Assembly (NCBI GenBank): GCA_934130265.1
Contig: CAKOYC010000072.1
Location: 1-6,071, forward strand
DNA length: 6,071 nt
From: an uncultured Bacilli bacterium
GTDB lineage: Bacteria; Bacillota_I; Bacilli_A; RF39; UBA660
Reading direction: 5' to 3'
In this document: piece by piece, positions 1 to 5,882 of the stretch
How positions within the stretch are numbered: the stretch's first letter is position 1
Layout: every line of letters begins with the position of its first letter
Notes under the pieces: model-generated
Database searches by the model: none
What the model saw: only the letters and a program-made list of their open reading frames with translations
What the model was told of the DNA's origin: nothing
Translations under genes and position numbers: made by a program

Positions 1-433
1 TGGTAATACTTACTTTGGTAAAGATGGTAAAGTAACTGATGAAAATGGTTATAACCTTCAATGTAAGACTCATACTTGTGAAAATGTTGGTGATACTTAC
101 TTTGGTAAAGATGGTAAGGTAACTGATGAAGATGGCTATAATCTTCAATGTAAGACTCATACTTGTGAAAAAGTTAATGATAAGTTCTTTGGTAAGGATG
201 GAAATGAAGTAACAGAAAGTGATTATAATTTACAATGTAAGACTCATACTTGTGAGATTGTTGGCAACAAATATTTTGATGAAGATGGAAATGAAACCGA
301 TGCTAATACTTATAAGCAACAATGTGAGATGGTTATAGAAGTTCCTAATACTGGTAGTTCTGATAATTTAGTATTCACTGTATTAGGTATAATTACTATT
401 ACAGGTGTGGTACTGATGATTAAGAAATTCTAA
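1..433 (+). CDS. Cell-wall-anchored repeat surface protein, C-terminal part (5' end outside window)
   Basis: The reading frame is open from position 2 to TAA at 431-433; the start lies upstream of the window. The visible 143 residues are four 29-residue repeats followed by a sorting signal. Repeats one to three follow the pattern YFGKDG-x6-10-YNLQCKTHTCE; the fourth has diverged (KYFDEDGNE) and lacks the KTHT block. After the last repeat come VPNTG (341-355), a hydrophobic stretch of about 18 residues (368-421) and the short basic tail KKF. This order is that of a sortase substrate, with Val in place of the usual Leu of LPXTG. A sortase would cut in the motif and join the protein to the peptidoglycan, so the repeats would form a stalk outside the cell. 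Each full repeat carries two Cys five residues apart, which could form a disulfide. Function (adhesin or other) cannot be told, because the N-terminal domain is missing. Confidence in anchoring is high; the repeat family is not named with certainty. Confidence 0.87.
   Translation, partial: GNTYFGKDGKVTDENGYNLQCKTHTCENVGDTYFGKDGKVTDEDGYNLQCKTHTCEKVNDKFFGKDGNEVTESDYNLQCKTHTCEIVGNKYFDEDGNETDANTYKQQCEMVIEVPNTGSSDNLVFTVLGIITITGVVLMIKKF
2..349 (+). repeat. 87-bp coding tandem repeats, four units
   Basis: Units begin at 2, 89, 176 and 263 and are exactly 87 bp (29 codons) apart; the Cys codon of the CKTHTC block recurs at 62, 149 and 236, and its equivalent at 323. Units one and two differ at only 6 of 87 bases by my count, several of them silent, which suggests recent duplication or homogenisation. 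Units three and four are increasingly diverged toward the C-terminus. The array is cut by the window edge, so the total copy number is unknown. Confidence 0.93.
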
Positions 434-440
434 TTATTAT

Positions 441-479
441 AAAAGCAAGCAAATATTTATTATACTGCTTGCTTTTTTT
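441..479 (+). terminator. Rho-independent terminator of the surface protein gene, possibly bidirectional
   Basis: An 11-bp perfect stem (441-451 with 466-476, core AAGCAAGCA / TGCTTGCTT) encloses a 14-nt AT-rich loop and runs into a T-tract ending at 479. It starts 8 nt after the stop codon of the surface protein gene. On the minus strand the same stem is followed by only four T, so it may also stop, less efficiently, the convergent gene that ends at 512. No other terminator is visible between the two genes. Confidence 0.88.
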
Positions 480-511
480 GTTAGAAATATTATAAATAGA
501 ACTCTTATTAA

Positions 512-1126
512 TTATGCTATTTTGATAATTATTACATAAGCATTTATATCAGGAGCTGATGTTACCTCTACTTTTTTTCTTGATTTTATACTTAAGGTAA
601 TAGAATCATTTTCATTAAGTTCAGCTAGTGTCACTCCATAAAAGTCAGTATCTGTATTTTTAATTACATCCTTACTAATTTCTGTTCCATCTAAAATTTC
701 TCCGTTTTGACTTACTCCAACAAATAAAGCTGTATCTTCACTAGCATGACCTGAAAAAAAATACTCTATCTTATATATCCCACTACTTATAATAACAAAC
801 TCATCTTCTATATCAGTTATTATATTCTTAAAATCACTTATTCTATTTAAACTGATTGTTTTTCCTTGTAATATTTCTAGATCATAAGTAGTTCCAACAT
901 CACTAAATTTATATCCATAAGTAGGATTATTACTTGTTCCACTCTTTCCCCGTGGTATTCTAAACTCTAAGTTATGAATATTGCCATCTACTCTATCAAT
1001 AACTTCGGCAGACATATCTTCATCTAAAGTAATGGTTCTTTCAACTATAATCTTATCACCATCCACTCCCTTTGGTCCTGTTGGTCCTAAAACATAGCAG
1101 TTATTAAAATTTAATCTCTCATTCAC
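512..1126 (-). CDS. Short collagen-like protein with BclA/C1q-like C-terminal domain
   Basis: This 204-residue protein has a hydrophilic N-terminus with no signal peptide. A minimal collagen-like run follows (GPTGPKGVDGD, Gly at residues 14, 17, 20 and 23). Next come a spacer with EVIDRVDGNIHNLEFRIPRG (about 41-60) and a second Gly-x-x remnant (PRGKSG). The rest (about 70-204) is rich in beta-strand-like hydrophobic alternation. Its segments FVIISSGIYKIEYFFSG, ALFVGVSQNGE and AYVIIIKIA resemble the trimeric jelly-roll domain at the C-terminus of BclA-type exosporium glycoproteins and other collagen-like Firmicutes proteins. The IPRG spacer is also common in such proteins. The start is GTG at 1124-1126, chosen because a strong AGAAGGTGAT site lies 6 nt upstream; an overlapping ATG at 1120-1122 is in the wrong frame. 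It stands alone between terminators. A surface or spore-coat structural role is inferred from the family. What is odd is how little collagen remains: a triple helix of this length would be very short. Confidence 0.75.
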   Translation of the reverse strand: MNERLNFNNCYVLGPTGPKGVDGDKIIVERTITLDEDMSAEVIDRVDGNIHNLEFRIPRGKSGTSNNPTYGYKFSDVGTTYDLEILQGKTISLNRISDFKNIITDIEDEFVIISSGIYKIEYFFSGHASEDTALFVGVSQNGEILDGTEISKDVIKNTDTDFYGVTLAELNENDSITLSIKSRKKVEVTSAPDINAYVIIIKIA

Positions 1127-1132
1127 GAAAAA

Positions 1133-1142
1133 ATCACCTTCT
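1133..1142 (-). promoter_or_regulatory. Ribosome binding site supporting a GTG start
   Basis: AGAAGGTGAT on the minus strand matches the anti-Shine-Dalgarno sequence almost throughout and ends 6 nt before GTG at 1124-1126. It decides the start of the collagen-like gene. Confidence 0.85.
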
Positions 1143-1162
1143 TACTTATTTATATGTTAGTA

Positions 1163-1191
1163 ATTATTTTATAAATAGTTAAAAAAAACAA
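1163..1191 (-). promoter_or_regulatory. Weak candidate promoter for the collagen-like gene
   Basis: On the minus strand TTGTTT (1191-1186) and AATAAT (1168-1163) are separated by 17 nt, which would give a leader of about 30 nt before the GTG start. The first hexamer matches only three positions of TTGACA and lies in the T-tract of the operon terminator, so the match could arise by chance in AT-rich DNA. A promoter somewhere in this 82-bp gap is expected because a strong terminator separates the gene from the operon upstream. Confidence 0.25.
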
Positions 1192-1210
1192 AAAAGAGAC
1201 TTTCGTCCCT
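1181..1210 (-). terminator. Rho-independent terminator of the peptidase-ABC exporter operon
   Basis: Read on the minus strand, AGGGAC (1210-1205) pairs with GTCTCT (1200-1195), including one G-T pair, around a GAAA tetraloop of the stable GNRA class. The T-tract that follows is interrupted by one G and reaches 1181. The stem begins inside the TAG stop codon (1209-1211) of the 711-aa ABC gene, so the operon ends immediately. Confidence 0.9.
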
Positions 1211-3344
1211 ATAATTCAAATTGTGAATTATATAAATCGGCATAGAAACCATTCTTCTTCATTAACTCATCATGATTTCCAGTTTCAATGATATTACCAT
1301 CTTTCATAACGAGAATTAAATCAGCATTTTTAATAGTTGATAATCTATGGGCAATGATAAATGAAGTTCTTCCCTCTGTTAGTTTATCCATTGCTTTTTG
1401 AACTAACTCCTCAGTTCTTGTATCAACGTTACTTGTTGCTTCATCAAGAATTAAGAATGGAGAATCTTCAATCATACCACGAGCGATAGTAAGTAGCTGT
1501 CTTTGACCAGCTGATACAGAATCATTTTCACCAATAACACTATCAAAGCCATTAGGTAAAGTCTTAATAAAATGAGTAAGACCTACTGTATCACAAACTT
1601 CTTTTACCATCTCATCTGAAATGTTCTCTCTATTGTAAACTATATTTTCTTTAACTGTACCATTAAATAACCAAGTATCTTGTAAAACCATTGTAAATAG
1701 ACTGTGAACATTTTCTCTTGTAAGGTCATTAATAGATACATTATCTATTAAAATATCACCTTTATTTATTTCATAAAATTTCATAAGCAAGTTAACCATC
1801 GTTGTTTTACCAGCCCCCGTAGGTCCAACAATAGCTATTTTTTGACCATCTTTAACACTAGCTGTAAAATCCTTGATGATTGTTCTATCTTTATCATAAC
1901 CAAATGATACATGGTTAAACTCTATATTACCTTTTACTTTAGACTTATCTAATATTTTTGTTTTATTAGTTTCTAGACTCATCTCTTCTTCATCTAAGAA
2001 TTCAAATACTCTTTCACTAGCAGCTGCTGTTGACTGTAGACTTGTGAAAGCTTGAGCTATTTGCATTAGAGGAGAAGTAAATAATCTAACATAAGTGATG
2101 AAAGCTATTATTACTCCAAAAGTTATAGTATCATGCATTACAAGTAAAGCTCCAACAATACATACTGCTACATAACCAAAGTTTCCAATGAATGACATAA
2201 TTGGTTGCATAAGTCCTGATAAGAATTGACTCTTTCTATTAGCATCATATACTTTTTCATTATATTCATCAAACTTAGTATTGGCTTCTTTCTTACCATT
2301 ATAAGCTTTTACCACTAAAAGTCCTGAATATACTTCTTCTATATGTGAATTTAATTTACCTAATTCTTTTTGTCTCGCGGCAAAATATTTTTGTGATTTA
2401 GAAAGAACTATAAAGATTAAGGAAAAACCAATTATACTAGCAGAAATAGCTGTAAGTGCCATAATCCAATTAGTTATAAACATCATTATTATAGTACCTA
2501 ATAATAATGTAACAGCACTAACTAATGATGATAGTGACTGATTCATACTCTGAGCAATAGTATCAACATCATTAGTAACCCGTGATAAGATATCACCTGT
2601 TTGATTTTTATCAAAATATTTAAGTGGTAATTTATTAATTTTAGTAGAGATTCTTCCTCTTAGTTTTCTAGCAAAATTATTAGAAACACTAGTCATTATA
2701 ATTGACTCAATAAATGATAGTAAAGCACTAACTATGTATAGGCAAGCTAAGAATAAACTTATCTTCTTAATTTTAGCCATATTCATACTAGGTTCTATTA
2801 CTTTTCTAATGCTCTTTGGCATTTTATCTATCTTTTTATATAAAGCTTTAGCATCTTTTTTATCTTTTATAGTACTAGCTATTTGTAAGAATTTTAATTG
2901 ATCAGTTGAAGATATTTTTTGGTTATTAATAGTAAATTCTTTAAATATTAACTCTAAAGTATTATCAGATAACTTTGCTAAATTATCTAGCATATTATCT
3001 TTATCACTAGATTGCATAACCATCATGAAGTTAGTCTTTTCTTCTACTGATAGATTTGTACTTTTCATTATTTCTTGTGGATTAATATTTTGCAAATTGT
3101 TAGTAGTTTTCTTACTAATTTCTTGCATTTCATCAACATTGACTATTAATCCTTCTGAAATAGCATCCGTCAATTTAGATAGTTTATTAGGAGCAGCTAT
3201 TGATAAAACTGATGATAAGATAGCAAAGATTAAAGCCATTGCAATTAGAATTTGGAAACTCTTTAGTTCTTTAAATAAACGTTTCATAGAACCTACAAAG
3301 TCTTTAGACTTATCCATCTTTGGTCCACGTGGTCCATTATGCAT
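1209..3344 (-). CDS. Heterodimeric ABC exporter, subunit with intact ATPase site and large extracellular insertion
   Basis: This is a 711-residue fused permease-ATPase half-exporter of the multidrug type (ABC_membrane plus ABC_tran; BmrD/LmrD/YheH-like). Hydrophobic segments lie at about 32-54, 195-219, 275-314 (two), 383-403 and 406-428. The ATPase domain starts near 473. It has Walker A GPTGAGKT (507-514), Q-loop Gln555, signature VSAGQ (610-614, Ala for the first Gly of VSGGQ), Walker B FLILD with catalytic Glu635, D-loop SNVD and switch His666. All residues for hydrolysis are present. Between segments one and two about 140 residues (55-194) are inserted, rich in Lys, Asn and Met and probably helical; the topology puts them outside the cell. 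Usual half-exporters have about 580-600 residues, and the insert accounts for the excess. It partners the 586-aa subunit just upstream: the start ATG (3342-3344) overlaps that gene's end by 8 nt, and AAAGGAGGAG (3352-3361) precedes it, so coupled translation is likely. The substrate is unknown; a drug, peptide or lipid is possible. Confidence 0.95.
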   Translation of the reverse strand: MHNGPRGPKMDKSKDFVGSMKRLFKELKSFQILIAMALIFAILSSVLSIAAPNKLSKLTDAISEGLIVNVDEMQEISKKTTNNLQNINPQEIMKSTNLSVEEKTNFMMVMQSSDKDNMLDNLAKLSDNTLELIFKEFTINNQKISSTDQLKFLQIASTIKDKKDAKALYKKIDKMPKSIRKVIEPSMNMAKIKKISLFLACLYIVSALLSFIESIIMTSVSNNFARKLRGRISTKINKLPLKYFDKNQTGDILSRVTNDVDTIAQSMNQSLSSLVSAVTLLLGTIIMMFITNWIMALTAISASIIGFSLIFIVLSKSQKYFAARQKELGKLNSHIEEVYSGLLVVKAYNGKKEANTKFDEYNEKVYDANRKSQFLSGLMQPIMSFIGNFGYVAVCIVGALLVMHDTITFGVIIAFITYVRLFTSPLMQIAQAFTSLQSTAAASERVFEFLDEEEMSLETNKTKILDKSKVKGNIEFNHVSFGYDKDRTIIKDFTASVKDGQKIAIVGPTGAGKTTMVNLLMKFYEINKGDILIDNVSINDLTRENVHSLFTMVLQDTWLFNGTVKENIVYNRENISDEMVKEVCDTVGLTHFIKTLPNGFDSVIGENDSVSAGQRQLLTIARGMIEDSPFLILDEATSNVDTRTEELVQKAMDKLTEGRTSFIIAHRLSTIKNADLILVMKDGNIIETGNHDELMKKNGFYADLYNSQFEL
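2763..3182 (-). other. Extracellular insertion between TM1 and TM2 of the 711-aa ABC subunit
   Basis: Residues 55-194 contain no membrane segment and sit between the first and second transmembrane helices. TM1 runs outward from a cytoplasmic N-terminus, so the segment should face the outside. It is hydrophilic and Lys/Asn/Ser-rich with helical-looking runs such as NPQEIMKSTNLSVEEKTNF and SMNMAKIKK. From memory, BmrD of Bacillus subtilis carries an extracellular domain at the same place; whether this one is homologous cannot be judged by eye. Confidence 0.75.
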
Positions 3345-5097
3345 TTTCTAACTCCTCCTTTGATAATTGTGATAAAGCTATCTGCTTATAAACATCACAA
3401 TTTTTTAATAATTCTTTATGTGTACCCATACCAACACATTTACCATTATCAAGAACAAGTATCTTATCAGCATTCATAATTGTACCTATTCTTTGGGCAA
3501 CTATTAAACTAGTTGCATCTTTAGTATAATTTTTCAATTCTTTTCTTAAGATATAATCTGTTTTATAGTCAAGGGCAGAAAATGAATCATCAAAGATATA
3601 AATTTCCGGATCTCTTGCTACCGCTCTTGCAATAGATAAACGTTGTTTTTGTCCGCCAGATACATTAGTACCTCCTTGAGCGATTTCGGCATCATAAGTC
3701 TTATCCATTTTAGAAACAAATTCTTCAGCTTGGGCTACTCTTACAGCTTCTTCTATCTTCTTAGCCTTAATCTCTCCTTTGCCATTATCACCAAAAGAAA
3801 TATTACTACTTACTGTTCCATGAAATAAAATTGCTTTTTGGGGAACATAACTAATCTTATTACGAAGTGATTCTTGCTTATACTCTTTAACATTAACTCC
3901 ATCTACTAATACTTCTCCATCAGTAGCATCATAAAATCTTGGTATTAAATTAATAAGTGAACTTTTACCACTTCCAGTTGATCCAATAAAGGCAACTGTC
4001 TCTCCTTTATTAGCTTTAAAGGAAATATCTTTTAATAAGTATTCTTCAGCATCTGGGTACTTAAATGATACATTTTTAAACTCAACAGTACCCGTTTCTT
4101 TAGTATCACCAGTAAATTTTCCATCTTTGATAATCAACTTTGTATCTAATACTTCATTAATTCTTTTAGCAGAAACACTTGCTCTTGGTAACATCATAAA
4201 AATCATAGCTAGCATTAAGAATGACATAATTACTTGCATAGAATAACTTGAAAATACTACCATATCAGAAAATAAACTTAACTTATCACTCATCATCGCT
4301 TTATTAATTAAATCAGCTCCAATAAAGTAAATACTAAGTGTTAAGAAATACATTACTAAATACATAATTGGTTGCATAATGGCAAAAGCTTTTTGGTTAA
4401 ATAATTGGGTATTAGTTAGTTCATTATTTACCTTACTAAATTTGTCTTCTTGATATTTTTCAGCATTAAAAGCTCTTACTACTCTAATACCGGTTAAATT
4501 TTCTCTTGTAACCCCATTTAACTTATCAGTAAGTTTTTGAACTCTTTTAAATCTTGGCATAACTATTGACATTAAAGTTAAGATAGTAACTAATAAAACT
4601 ATAACTGCTACAGCTGTTACTGTACTCCATGTTATATTTTTATTAAGTATTTTAGTAACTGCCCAAATAGCTGTTACTGGAGCTTTAATTAATAGTTGTA
4701 GTCCCATAGAAATAAACATCTGAATCTGTGTTATATCATTAGTTGTACGGGTAATTAAACTACTAGTTGAGAAGTTTTTAACTTCTGCTATACCTAAGTT
4801 TTCTACCTTGTTAAATAGTTTTTTTCTAATGGTTTTTGAAAAACTTGCCGATACATTAGATGATATATAACCAACTAAGATAGCTGATAACAAGCTTCCA
4901 AAGGCACAAAGGAGCATATAACCACCATTTTCTAAGATAGCACTCATCTTACTTCCTTCAGTCTGAACAAGTTTTGTAATCTCTGACATATAGTCAGGTA
5001 ATTTTAAATCTAACCAAACCTGTACTAAGATAAAGATAAAGGAAATAAAGATTAGTAAGTAATCTTTCTTAGTAAAATTTTTAAATAATTTAAACAT
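3337..5097 (-). CDS. Heterodimeric ABC exporter, subunit with degenerate ATPase site
   Basis: This 586-residue half-exporter (ABC_membrane then ABC_tran; BmrC/LmrC/TM287-like) has hydrophobic segments at about 13-30, 60-80, 130-150, 158-180, 243-262 and 285-303, then an ATPase domain from about 338. Motifs are Walker A GSTGSGKS (372-379), Q-loop Gln420, a perfect signature VSGGQ (479-483), Walker B IYIFD, and D-loop SALD (507-510). Two catalytic residues are changed: Asp504 replaces the Glu after Walker B, and Gln535 replaces the switch His (VAQRIGTI where VAHRLSTI is usual). This is the known pattern of the degenerate half in heterodimeric exporters. Its ATP site, completed by VSAGQ of the 711-aa partner, should bind but hardly hydrolyse ATP, while its own VSGGQ completes the active site of the partner. 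The start ATG is at 5095-5097, 3 nt after the peptidase stop. AGAAGGGAT (5107-5115) lies inside the peptidase gene. The TAA stop (3337-3339) lies within the start of the next gene. Confidence 0.95.
   Translation of the reverse strand: MFKLFKNFTKKDYLLIFISFIFILVQVWLDLKLPDYMSEITKLVQTEGSKMSAILENGGYMLLCAFGSLLSAILVGYISSNVSASFSKTIRKKLFNKVENLGIAEVKNFSTSSLITRTTNDITQIQMFISMGLQLLIKAPVTAIWAVTKILNKNITWSTVTAVAVIVLLVTILTLMSIVMPRFKRVQKLTDKLNGVTRENLTGIRVVRAFNAEKYQEDKFSKVNNELTNTQLFNQKAFAIMQPIMYLVMYFLTLSIYFIGADLINKAMMSDKLSLFSDMVVFSSYSMQVIMSFLMLAMIFMMLPRASVSAKRINEVLDTKLIIKDGKFTGDTKETGTVEFKNVSFKYPDAEEYLLKDISFKANKGETVAFIGSTGSGKSSLINLIPRFYDATDGEVLVDGVNVKEYKQESLRNKISYVPQKAILFHGTVSSNISFGDNGKGEIKAKKIEEAVRVAQAEEFVSKMDKTYDAEIAQGGTNVSGGQKQRLSIARAVARDPEIYIFDDSFSALDYKTDYILRKELKNYTKDATSLIVAQRIGTIMNADKILVLDNGKCVGMGTHKELLKNCDVYKQIALSQLSKEELENA
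3352..3361 (-). promoter_or_regulatory. Ribosome binding site of the 711-aa ABC subunit, inside the upstream gene
   Basis: AAAGGAGGAG on the minus strand is a near-perfect Shine-Dalgarno sequence 7 nt before ATG at 3342-3344. It sits in the last codons of the 586-aa gene (encoding SKEELE), so ribosomes ending there are placed to re-initiate. Confidence 0.85.
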
Positions 5098-5100
5098 ATT

Positions 5101-5784
5101 TTAATCATCCCTTCTTCCAAATATCATAATAAGTCTTAATAGTTCTAATAAAGTTGTTAATATACTTGCTACATAGGTTAAGGCTGCAGCTGTTAACATA
5201 ACTTTTCCATCATCTAACTCCTTACTAGTAAAGAAGTGAGCATAATCTAATTCTTTTAACGCCCTTCTACTAGCATTGACCTCAACTGGCAAAGTTATTA
5301 TTTGAAAAAATAAAATAACCATTTCTAAAATTATTCCTAACCATACTAGATTAAACGAACCAAACAAGCATCCAAAAAGGATAGCAAAATATCCAAATTT
5401 TGAAGAAAAATTAACAACTGGTATTAATTTATTCCTAAATCTTAAGAAAAAATACCCTTCTTTATCTTGAATAGCATGACCACATTCATGACAAGCAACA
5501 GCCACACTAGCAATAGATGCTTCATTATAGTTAGAACTAGATAGCCTAATAACTTTATTAGTAGGATCATAGTGATCTGTTAAAAATCCACTAGTCCCTT
5601 CTATTTTTATATCAGAAAGACCATTTTTGTCAAGCAAATATCTTGCCGCTTCCTTTCCAGTCATTCCTCTCTTATTAGAAATTCTTTCATATTTCTTATA
5701 AGAAGATGTTACAAACACTTCTGCTAAAAATGTTATAACTACGCCAATAAATGTTAAACCATATAGAATAAAAAAATCATGCAT
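5101..5784 (-). CDS. yugP: Membrane zinc metallopeptidase, YugP family
   Basis: The 227-residue protein matches the YugP / Zn_peptidase_2 family from end to end. It has an N-terminal membrane helix (about 4-26), a soluble part with the family-like stretch LTDHYDPTNKVIRLSSSNY (69-87), and the zinc motif HECGH (99-103: His99, Glu100, His103). VEVNASRRA (167-175) supplies a likely third zinc ligand, Glu168. Hydrophobic helices at about 131-166 and 195-222 follow, and the protein ends in a charged FGRRDD tail. The catalytic residues are all present, so an active membrane-bound protease is expected; natural substrates of this family are poorly known. The start is ATG at 5782-5784 with GAGGTGA (5789-5795) 4 nt upstream. 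It is the first gene of a tight operon with two ABC exporter subunits, with a gap of 3 nt. The operon position raises the possibility that it works on an exported or membrane-inserted peptide or on the exporter, but this is inference; co-transcription alone could explain it. The symbol refers to the family and does not claim orthology. Confidence 0.92.
   Translation of the reverse strand: MHDFFILYGLTFIGVVITFLAEVFVTSSYKKYERISNKRGMTGKEAARYLLDKNGLSDIKIEGTSGFLTDHYDPTNKVIRLSSSNYNEASIASVAVACHECGHAIQDKEGYFFLRFRNKLIPVVNFSSKFGYFAILFGCLFGSFNLVWLGIILEMVILFFQIITLPVEVNASRRALKELDYAHFFTSKELDDGKVMLTAAALTYVASILTTLLELLRLIMIFGRRDD
5107..5115 (-). promoter_or_regulatory. Ribosome binding site of the 586-aa ABC subunit, inside the peptidase gene
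   Basis: AGAAGGGAT on the minus strand lies 9 nt before ATG at 5095-5097 and overlaps the codons for the terminal Arg-Arg-Asp of the peptidase. It ties translation of the exporter to that of the peptidase. Confidence 0.7.
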
Positions 5785-5807
5785 ATTTTCACCTCGTCTT
5801 ATATGAT

Positions 5808-5837
5808 ACTATATTATTTTTATTAAATATTAATTAA
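5808..5837 (-). promoter_or_regulatory. Weak candidate promoter of the peptidase-ABC operon
   Basis: On the minus strand TATAGT (5813-5808, five of six to TATAAT) lies 18 nt after TTAATT (5837-5832, three of six to TTGACA). Transcription would begin near 5801, leaving a leader of about 17 nt that includes the GAGGTGA ribosome binding site. The poor -35 box would fit a promoter needing an activator. The region is so AT-rich that other hexamer choices are possible. Confidence 0.3.
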
Positions 5838-5838
5838 A

Positions 5839-5880
5839 TTATTAAGAATTATTAAGAAAGAAAATAATATTTCTTAATTA
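5839..5880 (-). promoter_or_regulatory. 10-bp tandem elements plus an inverted copy upstream of the peptidase-ABC operon
   Basis: On the minus strand TTCTTAATAA occurs twice in perfect tandem (5858-5849 and 5848-5839). The plus strand carries a near-copy, TTCTTAATTA (5871-5880), so a 9-bp inverted repeat ATTAAGAAA / TTTCTTAAT (5851-5859, 5870-5878) also exists. The 10-bp period puts the copies on one face of the helix, directly upstream of the candidate -35 box, as is common for response-regulator sites. The inverted repeat is almost all A-T and lacks a T-tract, so it makes a poor terminator. A binding site is inferred, not shown. Confidence 0.5.
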
Positions 5881-5882
5881 GT

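Noticed and set aside
1..325. Regular direct repeats considered as a CRISPR array
   Set aside because: The repeats are in one open reading frame, are contiguous with no unique spacers, and keep a 29-codon period, so they are protein repeats.
1094..1102. Cys10 of the collagen-like protein considered as a lipoprotein lipobox
   Set aside because: There is no hydrophobic signal sequence before it; the preceding residues are MNERLNFNN.
3315..3344. GPRGP at the N-terminus of the 711-aa ABC subunit considered as a collagen-like stretch
   Set aside because: Only five to six residues are involved, and Gly/Pro-rich cytoplasmic N-termini are, as far as I recall, common in this ABC subfamily. No link to the collagen-like gene is supported.
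3025..3351. Plus-strand open frame of 108 codons
   Set aside because: It lies opposite the N-terminal part of the 711-aa ABC gene, which has clear motifs and a strong ribosome binding site. The plus-strand frame has no recognisable domain and is a shadow of AT-rich coding sequence.
3643..3828. Plus-strand open frame of 61 codons
   Set aside because: It lies opposite the ATPase domain of the 586-aa ABC subunit, including the signature region. It shows no family resemblance, so it is treated as an antisense shadow.
5851..5878. Inverted repeat ATTAAGAAA / TTTCTTAAT considered as terminator of the histidine kinase gene
   Set aside because: The stem is nearly all A-T, the loop is 10 nt, and no T-tract follows on the minus strand. 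It is better explained as part of the repeated operator-like elements.
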